Below are positions 43,713-52,336 of a DNA stretch of 64,000 nucleotides, in pieces. The notes under the pieces were generated by a model that saw only the letters and a list, made by a program, of their open reading frames with translations, ran no database searches and was not told where the DNA came from. The stretch comes from an uncultured Muribaculaceae bacterium (GTDB lineage: Bacteria > Bacteroidota > Bacteroidia > Bacteroidales > Muribaculaceae): the NCBI GenBank assembly GCA_947628305.1, contig CANQZG010000004.1, positions 124,001 to 188,000 on the forward strand, written 5' to 3'. Position 1 is the stretch's first letter; every line of letters starts with the position of its first letter. Position numbers and translations under genes: made by a program.

Positions 43713-46327
43713 GACTTGCCTGTGAGTATTGACTTGATTTCGTTGAGTTTGTTCAAGGCGGCCATCGGGGTGAGGTTGTTGATATCGGTGGCGAGTATTT
43801 CGTCACGTATCTGGCTCAACACCGGGTCGTCGAGTTGGAAGAACGAAAGTTGCATGCCGCTTGCCGTGTCGGCCACGTTGCCGAGGTCCTTGGTGATTTC
43901 GGCATCACGACGGTTGGTGTTTTCAAGCTGATGCAGGACTTCATCGGCGCGTTTGACAATCGCCGGGGGCATTCCCGCGAGTTTCGCGACATGTATGCCG
44001 AAACTATGCTCGCTGCCTCCGGGGGCGAGTTTGCGCAGGAACACAACCTTTCCGTTGATTTCCTTGACCGACACGTTGTAGTTTACCACCCGCTTGAACT
44101 TTTTCTCCATTTCGTTCAGTTCGTGATAGTGGGTGGCGAAAAGGGTCTTGGGGTGGATGTTGCCGTATTCGTGTATATGCTCGACAATCGCCCATGCGAT
44201 AGATATGCCGTCGTAGGTCGATGTGCCGCGTCCGAGTTCATCAAAGAGGATAAGCGAGCGTTCGCTCATGTTGTTGAGAATCGATGCGGCCTCGTTCATC
44301 TCGACCATGAAGGTGGATTCGCCCAGGGAAATATTGTCGCTTGCCCCGACACGGGTGAAAATCTTGTCCACCACGCCGATGTGGGCGCGTTCGGCGGCCA
44401 CGAAGCTGCCGATTTGAGCTAACAGCACATTAAGGGCGGTCTGGCGTAACAACGCCGATTTACCTGACATGTTAGGCCCTGTAATCATCATGATTTGTGT
44501 CCCTTGGTTGGCGAGGCTTACCGAGTTGGTGATATAAGGCTCACCCGCGGGCAGTTCTTTCTCGATGACGGGGTGCCGCCCCTCGACAATCTCGATTTTG
44601 AGCGAATCATCGACCACAGGACGGTTATAACGGTTCTCAATGGCTACATTTGTCAGGGCGCACAGGCAGTCGAGACGTGCCACAAGAGATGCGTCAAGCT
44701 GTATCGCGGGGATATATTCGGCTATGCGGTTGACAAGTTCAGTGTAGATGCGGGACTCGATGACAGTGATTTTTTCCTGTGCCCCGAGGATTTTTTCCTC
44801 ATATTCCTTAAGTTCCTGAGTGATGTATCGCTCGGCGTTGACGAGTGTCTGCTTGCGTATCCATTCGGCGGGGACTTTTGACTTGTGGACGTTTGTGACC
44901 TCGATATAATATCCGAATACGTTATTGTATCCGATTTTCAGGCTCGGGATGCCGGTCGCCTCCTGTTCGCGGGCTTGGATTCGCATGAGGTAATCCTTGC
45001 CCTTGAATGCGATTTCCCGCAGTTCGTCCAGTTCCGAGTCAACGCCTTCGCGTATAACTGTCCCGCGGTTTAGTGCGGTGGGCGCGTCATCGACGATTTC
45101 ACGTGCGATGCGGTCGCGTATCAGTGTGCAGGGGTTAAGCTGCTCGCCGAACGATGTCAGTGCCTCTTGACCGGCCTCGGTGCATATCTTTTTGATTGGC
45201 TCGATAGCGGTGAGAGCGTTGCGAAGCTGCACCACCTCACGCGGGTTCACGCGTCCTACGGCGACTTTCGATACCAGTCGTTCCATATCTCCGATTTGTT
45301 CCAGCCATCCTTTAAGACTTTCACGTTCATCGGGGTGCTTGAAAAAGTGTTCGACTACATCGAGCCGGGAGTTGATTGCCTTGGGGTTCTTCAGCGGGAA
45401 CAGAATCCAGCGACGTAACAGGCGTGCACCCATCGGACTGACGGTGCGGTCGATTACATCAAGCAGGCTCTTGCCGTCATCGGCCATTGAGTCAATAAGT
45501 TCAAGGTTGCGTACAGTGAACTTGTCGAGACGTACATATCTTTCCTCCTCGATGCGTGATAATGCCGATATGTGGCCTATGCGTGTGTGCTGCGTGATAT
45601 CAAGGTAATGCAGAATCGCGCCGGAGGCTATGATTGCCTGTGGCATGTTGTGTATGCCGAACCCTTTGAGGTTGTGGGTCTCGAATTGCCGGCGCAGGCG
45701 GTCGGTGGCGGCATCGGCGGTGAACACCCAGTCGTCGAGTTCGAACGTCAGGAATCTTGCCGTTGTCATCGTTTCAAGTTCCTTGCGTTTGCCACGTTCG
45801 ACAAGTACTTCCTTTGGCGCAAAGTTGGCAAGCAGTTTCTCGATATAATCAGGGACACCCTGTGCGGTCAGGAACTCGCCTGTCGAGATGTCAAGGAAGG
45901 CCACACCTATGGCTTGGTTGGTGAAATGAACCGCTGCGAGGAAGTTGTTCTCGCGGTGGTCGAGCACGTTGTCGTTGATTGATACACCGGGTGTGACAAG
46001 TTCGGTTATCCCGCGTTTGACGAGCTTCTTTGTCGCCTTGGGGTCTTCGAGTTGCTCGCATATCGCGACACGTTTCCCGGCCCTGACGAGTTTGGGGAGG
46101 TAGGTGTCGAGAGCGTGATGAGGGAATCCCGCCAGTTCGACATATTGTGCCGACCCGTTGGCACGGCGTGTGAGGGTTATACCTAAAATCTCGGATGCCG
46201 TTATGGCGTCGTCGCTGAATGTCTCGTAGAAGTCGCCTACGCGGAACAGCAACACTGCGTCGGGATGTTTCGCTTTCATCTCGACATATTGTTTCATCAA
46301 CGGAGTCTCAACAATTTTTTTCGCCAT
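43709..46327 (-). CDS. mutS: DNA mismatch repair protein MutS
   Basis: Recognises mismatches and small loops. The 872-residue protein begins with the mismatch-wedging motif [12 protein letters not shown] (Phe-x-Glu) near residue 27, clamps and lever in the middle, and the ATPase domain with Walker [18 protein letters not shown] near 625, [20 protein letters not shown] near 665 and [14 protein letters not shown] near 700, then [10 protein letters not shown]. The C-terminal dimerisation tail is present ([17 protein letters not shown]). Own promoter likely at 46335-46366. Coupled to vsr downstream. Confidence 0.97.
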   Translation of the reverse strand: MAKKIVETPLMKQYVEMKAKHPDAVLLFRVGDFYETFSDDAITASEILGITLTRRANGSAQYVELAGFPHHALDTYLPKLVRAGKRVAICEQLEDPKATKKLVKRGITELVTPGVSINDNVLDHRENNFLAAVHFTNQAIGVAFLDISTGEFLTAQGVPDYIEKLLANFAPKEVLVERGKRKELETMTTARFLTFELDDWVFTADAATDRLRRQFETHNLKGFGIHNMPQAIIASGAILHYLDITQHTRIGHISALSRIEEERYVRLDKFTVRNLELIDSMADDGKSLLDVIDRTVSPMGARLLRRWILFPLKNPKAINSRLDVVEHFFKHPDERESLKGWLEQIGDMERLVSKVAVGRVNPREVVQLRNALTAIEPIKKICTEAGQEALTSFGEQLNPCTLIRDRIAREIVDDAPTALNRGTVIREGVDSELDELREIAFKGKDYLMRIQAREQEATGIPSLKIGYNNVFGYYIEVTNVHKSKVPAEWIRKQTLVNAERYITQELKEYEEKILGAQEKITVIESRIYTELVNRIAEYIPAIQLDASLVARLDCLCALTNVAIENRYNRPVVDDSLKIEIVEGRHPVIEKELPAGEPYITNSVSLANQGTQIMMITGPNMSGKSALLRQTALNVLLAQIGSFVAAERAHIGVVDKIFTRVGASDNISLGESTFMVEMNEAASILNNMSERSLILFDELGRGTSTYDGISIAWAIVEHIHEYGNIHPKTLFATHYHELNEMEKKFKRVVNYNVSVKEINGKVVFLRKLAPGGSEHSFGIHVAKLAGMPPAIVKRADEVLHQLENTNRRDAEITKDLGNVADTASGMQLSFFQLDDPVLSQIRDEILATDINNLTPMAALNKLNEIKSILTGKS

Positions 46328-46334
46328 AATGGCT

Positions 46335-46366
46335 CAAAGGTACAAAATAACCGTGAAACGGGCAAG
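46335..46366 (-). promoter_or_regulatory. Promoter of mutS-vsr
   Basis: Minus strand: CTTG (46366-46363), 20 bp, TACCTTTG (46342-46335). The -7 box ends 7 bp before the ATG, so the mutS message should be leaderless or nearly so. Confidence 0.55.
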
Positions 46367-46372
46367 CCGAAG

Positions 46373-47347
46373 TCAGGGGCGAGGCCGTGGGATGAACAGT
46401 GTGGCGATTGAGCGTGCCGCGCTGAGTAACCGGCGCGGGAATGGTTTACGGGTGCGGGCGAGTGCGTTCAGGCGGGCGTCGATATCGATGCCAGGCGACA
46501 GTCGGTTGAGGTGTTGCATCGCATATTCCCGTTGCACGTCATCCTGTGCCGTCTGTACCATTGCGACGAGGATATTTGTCGCTGCCTCTTTCAGGCCGGG
46601 GAGCACTTCGGGGCGTCCGGCGAAATGGGATATTAGCCGCTCGCGCACGGTATAGGACATTTTCAGGCGTTCATACCGGCCGGCCATGCTCCATGTCGCA
46701 CCTGAAAACTGGCGGTAGACACCCATGGGACGCTTGAAATAATGTATGTCGCCATGGGCGGCGTAGAGGAGATGCATGGTGTAGTCGGTCAGTTTCTCCT
46801 CGTGCATCCATGAGGGGAGGTGTGTCAGGTCTATGAGCTCACGGCGGTACATGACCGACATGTTGGTGATGGGATTGCCACGGCTCAATGAGACGATGTC
46901 GATATCAGGGGTTTGCCCTCCATTGCTAAGGCTTAATGTCCTGTTGTCCTCATAGTAGTTGACAACACGGTGAAATGTGACCGCGCATGCGGGGTGTTCC
47001 TCCATGTATTTTACCTGACGCGAGAGTTTGCGACGGTAAAACCAATAGTCGTCGGCGTCGCACATCGCGAGGTATTTCCCTGTGCATCGGGCGAATGCGG
47101 CAAGGTAGTTGCCCTGTATGCCGAGATTCCGTTCATTGCGGTGCGGCTTGATGATGTGGGGATAACGAGCCTGCCATTCGGCGATTATGTGTGGGGTCGA
47201 GTCGGTCGATGCATCGTCCATGACAATCAGTTCGACAGGGAAATCTACCCGTTGTTTCACTACGCCTTTGATAGCCTCGGCGATGTAACGTTCGGAATTA
47301 TAGGCAATCATGACGACGCTGACCATGGGCCGTTCATTTCCGCTCAT
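46373..47347 (-). CDS. Glycosyltransferase family 2
   Basis: A 324-residue inverting glycosyltransferase of GT-A fold. VSVVMIAYNSERYIAEAIKG near residue 10 and LIVMDDASTDSTPHIIAEW near 38 bind the nucleotide; YLAMCDADDYWFYRRKLSRQ near 92 holds the DxD metal site. Acceptor and donor cannot be inferred; no other polysaccharide genes adjoin. It starts inside the ribF end (4-bp overlap) and closes the GT2-ribF-HAD-sirtuin operon, 45 bp before mutS. Confidence 0.9.
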   Translation of the reverse strand: MSGNERPMVSVVMIAYNSERYIAEAIKGVVKQRVDFPVELIVMDDASTDSTPHIIAEWQARYPHIIKPHRNERNLGIQGNYLAAFARCTGKYLAMCDADDYWFYRRKLSRQVKYMEEHPACAVTFHRVVNYYEDNRTLSLSNGGQTPDIDIVSLSRGNPITNMSVMYRRELIDLTHLPSWMHEEKLTDYTMHLLYAAHGDIHYFKRPMGVYRQFSGATWSMAGRYERLKMSYTVRERLISHFAGRPEVLPGLKEAATNILVAMVQTAQDDVQREYAMQHLNRLSPGIDIDARLNALARTRKPFPRRLLSAARSIATLFIPRPRP

Positions 47348-48276
47348 GTCTTTAGAGTTTTTGATATGTTTTTCAGGTCGGTCTTTAGTTGGGATTTCAG
47401 TTCATCGAGGGAGTTGAACTTGCGTTCGTCGCGCATGAATTTCACCAGTTCGATTTTCAGTTCCTCGTCATACAGGTAGCCTTTGAAGCCGATTATGTGC
47501 ACCTCGATTGACCGTTCTTTCACGCCGAATTTGCGTTCACTCACTGTTGGCCTGAATCCGATATTGAGCATCGCGGGACGACGTTTCCCGTCAGGAGTGG
47601 TGGCATAGACGGCATATACACCGTCCTTGGGCAGCAGCCGTCGGTTGTCGGTAAGGCGAAGGTTGGCCGTGGGGAACCCGATTGAGCGTCCGAGGCGGTT
47701 TCCTTCTACGACAATGCCGTTGAAAGAGTAGTCGCGGTCCAATGCCCGGTTGGCGTTTTCTATGTCTCCTGATGAGATATAACCACGTATTATTGATGAA
47801 CTGACGGGGGCGCATTTCCCTTTGTATTCGGGGGCCTGTATCACCTCAAGGCCGATTTCGTCACCGATGGCACGGTATTGCTCTATGCCATCGACGCGGT
47901 CGTGCCCGAATCGGTTGTTGAATCCGACTACAAGAGCCTTTATGCCGTACCGCTCATTGAGCATTGAAAGGAACTGGCGGGCTGATTTACGGCGTATGCT
48001 GTCATCAAATTTCAGCAGGATGCAGTCCTCGATTCCGGCCTGTCCGAGCAACGCGAGCCGTTCGTCAAGCGATGTCAGCAGTCCGGGTGCGGCTTCGGGC
48101 CTTACAATCGACAGCGGATGTTCGGTGAACGTCACCACGGCCGGGACAAGGCCACGGCTGCGTGCCTCGACGGTCAGGTAGTCAATCAGGAAGCGGTGTC
48201 CGGGATGCACGCCATCATACATCCCTATGGCGGCTATGCGACGGTTTTTCTTGTCAGCTCGTTTTATCAGGTTCAT
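47344..48276 (-). CDS. ribF: Bifunctional riboflavin kinase / FAD synthetase
   Basis: Converts riboflavin to FMN and then FAD. The N-terminal nucleotidyltransferase domain shows IGMYDGVHPGHRFLIDYL near residue 17 (HxGH site) and ISSGDIENANRALDRDYS near 168. The C-terminal kinase domain shows GRSIGFPTANLRL near 198, PKDGVYAVYA and EVHIIGFKGYLYDEELKIEL. The 310-residue length is standard. It overlaps HAD and GT2 genes by 4 bp at each end. Confidence 0.95.
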   Translation of the reverse strand: MNLIKRADKKNRRIAAIGMYDGVHPGHRFLIDYLTVEARSRGLVPAVVTFTEHPLSIVRPEAAPGLLTSLDERLALLGQAGIEDCILLKFDDSIRRKSARQFLSMLNERYGIKALVVGFNNRFGHDRVDGIEQYRAIGDEIGLEVIQAPEYKGKCAPVSSSIIRGYISSGDIENANRALDRDYSFNGIVVEGNRLGRSIGFPTANLRLTDNRRLLPKDGVYAVYATTPDGKRRPAMLNIGFRPTVSERKFGVKERSIEVHIIGFKGYLYDEELKIELVKFMRDERKFNSLDELKSQLKTDLKNISKTLKT

Positions 48277-48884
48277 GTCTGGGGGATTAGCGTTAGGAAT
48301 TCGACACCCTCGGGCACGAGCGCGGTCTTGAAGCCAAGACGTGCAGCTGCCTCGATGTTTTTGGCGGAATCGTCAAAGAACAACGTTTCATCAGGTTTGA
48401 TTCCAAATTCCCTGACGACTGTATCAAAGATTTTAGGGTCGGGTTTCACACATCGCGCTTCAAATGACGTGACAATGCCGTCGAAATAGTAGTTGACATC
48501 ATGGCCCTGTTTGCGGAACTCCTCGGCGATGCGGGTGTCCCACATTATGGGGTTGGTGTTGGAGAGCATGTACACGCGATATTTTTTTTTGAGAGACGAG
48601 AGCGCATCGAGGCGGCTTTCCGGGATTCCGACAAGGAATCGGTTGAATGCGTCATCAATCTCCTTGTCGGTGGCCGGGGTTGATAGATGGCTGCGGATTT
48701 CATCACGGAACTTGGCGGGGGTGATTGAGCCGTTCTCGAGTGCAAGGAACGGCCCTCGTTGGGTGTACGGGTCAATGAGTGCATCGGCGTCTTTCATCCC
48801 GAGAGCTTCGAGGGCCTTGACGCATCTCTCGCGTTTAAGTTCCATAATGACCCCTCCGAGGTCGAAAAGCAGATTTTTTATCAT
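48273..48884 (-). CDS. HAD-family phosphatase
   Basis: A 203-residue haloacid-dehalogenase-like hydrolase with motif I LLFDLGGVIMEL (nucleophile Asp near residue 7; the second Asp is Gly, as in YihX-type sugar phosphatases), motif II MLSNTNPI near 107, motif III lysine VKPDPKIFD near 150 and motif IV LFFDDSAKNIEAA near 168. Substrate unknown; alpha-glucose-1-phosphate or a flavin mononucleotide (given ribF next door) are possible. Translationally coupled to both neighbours. Confidence 0.9.
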   Translation of the reverse strand: MIKNLLFDLGGVIMELKRERCVKALEALGMKDADALIDPYTQRGPFLALENGSITPAKFRDEIRSHLSTPATDKEIDDAFNRFLVGIPESRLDALSSLKKKYRVYMLSNTNPIMWDTRIAEEFRKQGHDVNYYFDGIVTSFEARCVKPDPKIFDTVVREFGIKPDETLFFDDSAKNIEAAARLGFKTALVPEGVEFLTLIPQT

Positions 48885-49576
48885 TGGTTGTCAGGATTCA
48901 AGATGTTTACAAGCTCATGTACGCCTTGGGTCGCCGGCATTTTCAAGACATGGACGTAGGACGGGACGGGAGCGGGATTGGGGTCGATATAATATATGGG
49001 CACGCCGGGACGCACGTAGTTGAGCAATGCCGCGGCGGGATATACGACGAGCGATGTCCCGATGACAACAAAGATGTCGGCCTCTTGTGCGAGCTTGATT
49101 GCCGGCTCGATATTGGGGACGGCCTCCTGGAAGAAAACGATGTGGGGACGCACCGGGTCTCCATGAATGTCGCGTGTTTCGGTGGATGTGTCGAGATTGT
49201 CCTTGTCGAGGGTATAGACACGGTTTTCATCGCGCATAGAGCGCACTTTCATCAGTTCGCCGTGCAGATGCAGCACATTGTGTGAACCCGCACGTTCATG
49301 CAGGTCATCGACATTCTGGGTGATGATGAAAGTGTCGTACCATTGTTCAAGTTCGGTCAACGCACGGTGTCCCGCGTTGGGACTGGCCTTGACAAGCTCG
49401 TGACGGCGTTCGTTGTAGAAACGGTGGACGAGCGCGGGGTTGCGGGCGAATCCGTCGGCCGAGGCCACGTCCATCACGGGATAGTTGGCCCACAGGCCAC
49501 CGGCGTCACGGAATGTCGATAAACCACTTTCGGCACTCATTCCCGCGCCGGTGGATATTACAAGTTTCTTGCGCAT
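48881..49576 (-). CDS. Sir2-family NAD-dependent protein deacylase
   Basis: Removes acyl groups from protein lysines using NAD. ATG 49576 (MRKKLVISTGAGMSAESGLS) is preferred over 49636, which adds 20 unrelated residues upstream of the -7 box TATATTTG at 49593-49600. The 231-residue product has the NAD motifs TFRDAGGLW near 22, IITQNVDDLHERAGS near 94 and catalytic His in NVLHLHGELMK. The region that usually carries four zinc-binding cysteines contains none. First gene of the operon. Confidence 0.92.
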   Translation of the reverse strand: MRKKLVISTGAGMSAESGLSTFRDAGGLWANYPVMDVASADGFARNPALVHRFYNERRHELVKASPNAGHRALTELEQWYDTFIITQNVDDLHERAGSHNVLHLHGELMKVRSMRDENRVYTLDKDNLDTSTETRDIHGDPVRPHIVFFQEAVPNIEPAIKLAQEADIFVVIGTSLVVYPAAALLNYVRPGVPIYYIDPNPAPVPSYVHVLKMPATQGVHELVNILNPDNQ

Positions 49577-49643
49577 GAATCTGGATTTTTTGCAAATATA
49601 ACAATCCTGTGCGACAAATCGCCGTGTCGCCGCCAAATATTTA

Positions 49644-49669
49644 GAGAGTCGTACAAATGTACGACTCTC
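49644..49669. repeat. Perfect 11-bp hairpin upstream of the sirtuin operon
   Basis: GAGAGTCGTAC, loop AAAT, GTACGACTCTC. No T-run follows in either direction, so it is not an obvious terminator. It lies directly next to the short MITE-like copy. Confidence 0.6.
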
Positions 49670-49670
49670 C

Positions 49671-49708
49671 TAGAGTGTGTCTGACTGTTAAAATTCAACA
49701 TACTCTTA
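49671..49708. mobile_element. Short copy or end fragment of the MITE-like element
   Basis: Read on the minus strand from 49705: GAGTATGTTGAATTTTAACA then GTCAGACACACTC, which matches the inverted ends of the 221-bp element at 31971. Flanked by CTA and TTA. Its own ends GAGTGTGT/ACATACTC are imperfectly complementary, so it may be a minimal internally deleted form. Confidence 0.6.
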
Positions 49709-49843
49709 GAGATTGCCGGCTTGTTCGATGCTCTTGAGGAGGATTTGTATGAATGCATCGGGCGGCATATAACTCTCATTGAATGGTTGAGGGAACGGGA
49801 CTATCGGGGGGTACGTTATGACGCGAATAATGATTATATATAG
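49709..49843 (+). pseudogene. C-terminal remnant (44 codons) of an unknown gene
   Basis: Directly after the MITE-like fragment a 44-codon open frame reads EIAGLFDALEEDLYECIGRH then ITLIEWLRERDYRGVRYDAN up to TAG 49841-49843. It has ordinary protein composition but no start codon in frame. The upstream part was probably lost when the element or a deletion arrived. Unrecognised. Confidence 0.4.
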
Positions 49844-49862
49844 ATGATATAGGCTTAATGAT

Positions 49863-50211
49863 ATGAGTGAATACGACTACGTAGGGACTGATTCCAAAGG
49901 ATTTCCGTTTAATTAAGAAGTATCCGCCGGATGTCACCCCATATTGGAATCCTTATCATGGATATAGAAATGAAAACAGGGAGGTTCTGTTTTATGACTT
50001 TGCCGTGCAGGGATATGATGTGATGTTTGTTTATGCGGGAAAGACCTATCATCTGCTTTATGACAGTGACGGTGCGTCATTGTGTGGCGAGAGATACACC
50101 AAGGAATATATTCGATTTAAGAGTCCTGTTGACCTGATTGAAAACCTTGAAATCGAAGGCCGGAAGCTGATTGATATAGTCGATGATATAGAGGAAATCG
50201 ATGCGATGTAA
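49863..50211 (+). pseudogene. Frameshifted small gene, unknown family
   Basis: ATG 49863 opens MSEYDYVGTDSKGFPFN and stops at 49914-49916. In the next frame an open stretch with no ATG/GTG/TTG until 50005 continues KKYPPDVTPYWNPYHGY, then VQGYDVMFVYAGKTYHLLYD and ends SPVDLIENLEIEGRK...EIDAM at 50211. One base gained or lost near 49900 would join them into a ~115-residue protein. Size, acidity and location after another decayed C-terminus would suit an immunity-type gene, but no family was recognised. Alternatively the 68-codon part from GTG 50005 may be translated alone. Confidence 0.45.
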
Positions 50212-50266
50212 TGGGGGTGATGTCGGGCGTGAAACCGAAAAATATTTGAATAAAAGAAGATATCAT

Positions 50267-50418
50267 GAGGGTGTCGCAAAATTGACGTTTTATGAGAAAT
50301 CGTAGGGACGCGTCAACGGACGCGTCAGAGTAAATTGCAGATTGTCATCTATTTGCAATAGGGACGCGCACGTTGGCGCGTCCCTACGATATTGATTTGC
50401 GAATTTTGCAACACCCTC
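50267..50418. repeat. REP/BIME-like paired hairpin element C with inverted ends
   Basis: Ends GAGGGTGTCGCAAAATT and GAATTTTGCAACACCCTC are inverted. Hairpins: CGTAGGGACGCGTCAACGGA... (50301-50326; stem GACGCGT/ACGCGTC) and AGGGACGCGCACGTTGGCGC... to CCCTACG (50360-50388). Confidence 0.85.
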
Positions 50419-50455
50419 ACTTTACAAGGGTATCATTATGGGATACAACCCCGAT

Positions 50456-51421
50456 TTATTCGTCCTTGACGAGGTTGAATTTTGCCGAGATTTCGCGCTG
50501 TTCGATTGCCTGACGTAGGTTGAAGCGTTTTTTCTGTGTGAGATAACCGGTTTTTTCACATGTAATCTCGATTTGAACATTGCCCGAGTTCTCGAATGTC
50601 AGACCGCGTATGTCGAAACTTTCGGTTGTCTCGTAGGGCGTTGTCCCGACGTAGGTCGAGTTGGTGTTCTTCACGCTCGGGGTGGACGATACCACGCGCC
50701 ATGACACATCGGCACCCTGCGGGGCGGAGATTATGTACCAGCGGATGATTGTGCTTTCGAGGGCGGTGTCGCCTGCTCCTTTTACCTTACGGGTGTTTTC
50801 AAGGTCGGCGGTCTCATGTTTTGTCAGTTGGTCGGCAATCGTCTGCCAGTTGATTTTAGATAACGCTTGGTTCAGTGCGCCGTTCAGTGTCGCCGCGATT
50901 GTCTCGGTGGCCGATTGGGGGATGTATCGGGCATTAACAGTTGTCCGGCCGATACATGTCCGGCGACCCGGCTCTAACAGTTCGTAATCAAGGACAGCCA
51001 CCGCACGGGTGGATGTGTTACCGCGCATCACGCGGAACTCTCGGACGTTGACAGCGAGTATACGGTCGGTCGAATAGTCGTTGCCGACACGGAATCCGAG
51101 GGCTGTGACATATTGGTTAAAGGCGTCACGTAGATAGTCGGCGGGATTGGGGGAGATTGCATATTCCTTTGGGAGAATCATCCTGTCCTTTCCTGTCACC
51201 TCTGAATCGTCAACAATGGCGTTTGTCGGGAAAGAGGTCGTGAGTTGGATGTTCAGGCCGTAGGTTGTTCCACTGTATCGGGAAAGTCCTGTAGGCAGGT
51301 TGTAATAAAGTTCTACGGGAAGTGACTTTATGACGGTGAGACCTCTTGAAAAGGAGCAGGATGAACAAAGGAGCACGCATAAAAGTGATGCTAAGATTGA
51401 TAAGTGTTTTATGGTTTTCAT
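50456..51421 (-). CDS. Envelope lipoprotein, unknown function (larger of a pair)
   Basis: A 321-residue lipoprotein (lipobox LLCSSC, cysteine near residue 22). Residues 80-200 (SPNPADYLRDAFNQYVTALG, ILAVNVREFRVMRGNTSTRA) have the pattern of transporter-auxiliary/YajG-like lipoproteins. The last 90 residues (VQIEITCEKTGYLTQKKRFN) look like a PEGA-type or carboxypeptidase-regulatory beta-domain. It is preceded by another lipoprotein gene 2 bp away. Function unknown. Confidence 0.7.
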   Translation of the reverse strand: MKTIKHLSILASLLCVLLCSSCSFSRGLTVIKSLPVELYYNLPTGLSRYSGTTYGLNIQLTTSFPTNAIVDDSEVTGKDRMILPKEYAISPNPADYLRDAFNQYVTALGFRVGNDYSTDRILAVNVREFRVMRGNTSTRAVAVLDYELLEPGRRTCIGRTTVNARYIPQSATETIAATLNGALNQALSKINWQTIADQLTKHETADLENTRKVKGAGDTALESTIIRWYIISAPQGADVSWRVVSSTPSVKNTNSTYVGTTPYETTESFDIRGLTFENSGNVQIEITCEKTGYLTQKKRFNLRQAIEQREISAKFNLVKDE

Positions 51422-51423
51422 TG

Positions 51424-51960
51424 TCAGTCAGCTTTTATTTTGATTAATTTTGCTTTTACTGTAGTGGTGTAGGTTATGGTTGAGCCTGTGCCGTCGGTGG
51501 TGGTTGTGGTGATAGGTTCTATGACACCATCGGCATTGTAATCGCGTGCGGCGGTGATTATGCGGGAAATCGCTACGCGGCGTGCAAATTCCCCTCCGTC
51601 AGGTACTTCATTGTCGCTTTTGTTATATTCGTTCTCGAAGTATCCGAGAGTGGCGACACCGCTGAACTTGTCCAGTCGCCAACAGTTTTGGTTGAATGAA
51701 AACTGGTAGCGGAATGTACCGTCGGTATCGTTTATTGTTATTTGTGAGCCTGAGTATTTTACTTGTACACTGGCTGTCTCCTGGATTGTATTGATGATGT
51801 TGAACTGGTCGCGTTTAAGGTTGAGCTGTCCGAACGGTATGCTTTCGACAGTGCTGACGGCATGAGGCACTACCAGGCTTTTTGCGCCACCGCATGAACT
51901 AAGCGTCAAACCGGCTGTAATACATAGTGTTATTAAAGACAGACATTTCTTGGGTTTCAT
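51424..51960 (-). CDS. Envelope lipoprotein, unknown function (smaller of a pair)
   Basis: A 178-residue lipoprotein (lipobox TLSSC near residue 23). The rest is beta-rich (TASVQVKYSGSQITINDTDG, FRYQFSFNQNCWRLDKFSGV) with a Thr-rich end (TTTTTDGTGSTITYTTTVKA). Not recognised. Two bp separate it from the next lipoprotein gene, so they are coupled. The long-hairpin RNA lies just upstream on the same strand and its terminator-like end could make it an attenuating leader. Confidence 0.68.
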   Translation of the reverse strand: MKPKKCLSLITLCITAGLTLSSCGGAKSLVVPHAVSTVESIPFGQLNLKRDQFNIINTIQETASVQVKYSGSQITINDTDGTFRYQFSFNQNCWRLDKFSGVATLGYFENEYNKSDNEVPDGGEFARRVAISRIITAARDYNADGVIEPITTTTTDGTGSTITYTTTVKAKLIKIKAD

Positions 51961-52039
51961 AATTCAGATGATTTTTATTGATTGGTTTTATATGCCTGCG
52001 AGTCCTGCGGTGCGTTGTCATAATGATGCGGAGGTGGAC

Positions 52040-52264
52040 AAAAAAGCGTGGACTCTAACTTTGTCTGTTTCTGAGGCATCGCCAAACGCCGTGCAACCAA
52101 ACAAGTAAAAGCCCACGTGATACACGTGAGCATTAACTTCTACTCTTGGTTGCTTCTTAGAATTGGCGATTTTCAGAAACAAGAATAAAGCTAACGCTTT
52201 TATTTAAAGTTTAGATATGTCCTTTTTAAGATGTCTATTTCATTGGCAGATTTGATTTTATTGT
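52040..52264 (-). ncRNA. Long rod-shaped structured RNA (6S-like candidate)
   Basis: Minus-strand RNA predicted from a consensus promoter (start near 52264) to a T-run (52045-52040). Residues 52202-52040 fold back almost completely: AAAAGCGT with ACGCTTTT, TTGTTTCTGA with TCAGAAACA, AATCGCCAA with TTGGCGAT, GCAACCAA with TTGGTTGC, and an apex GCTCACGTG-TAT-CACGTGGGC. Internal loops break the rod. The layout and ~165-nt length resemble 6S RNA, which sequesters RNA polymerase; the class is inferred from architecture and vague memory of a Bacteroidales RNA, not from a search. It could instead be the leader of the lipoprotein gene at 51960. Confidence 0.55.
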
Positions 52265-52270
52265 TTCCCG

Positions 52271-52301
52271 CAAAGGTAATATATTTTTGTGAATCCGCAA
52301 A
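52271..52301 (-). promoter_or_regulatory. Promoter of the structured RNA
   Basis: Minus strand: TTTG (52301-52298), 19 bp, TACCTTTG (52278-52271): exact consensus, beginning 36 bp beyond the helicase stop. Confidence 0.75.
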
Positions 52302-52336
52302 TTCATGATAGGTGCTCTCGGTGGTAATATGAGGTG

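Noticed and set aside
49577..49636. Sirtuin start at 49636
   Set aside because: Adds 20 residues unlike any Sir2 and lies upstream of the -7 box at 49593-49600.
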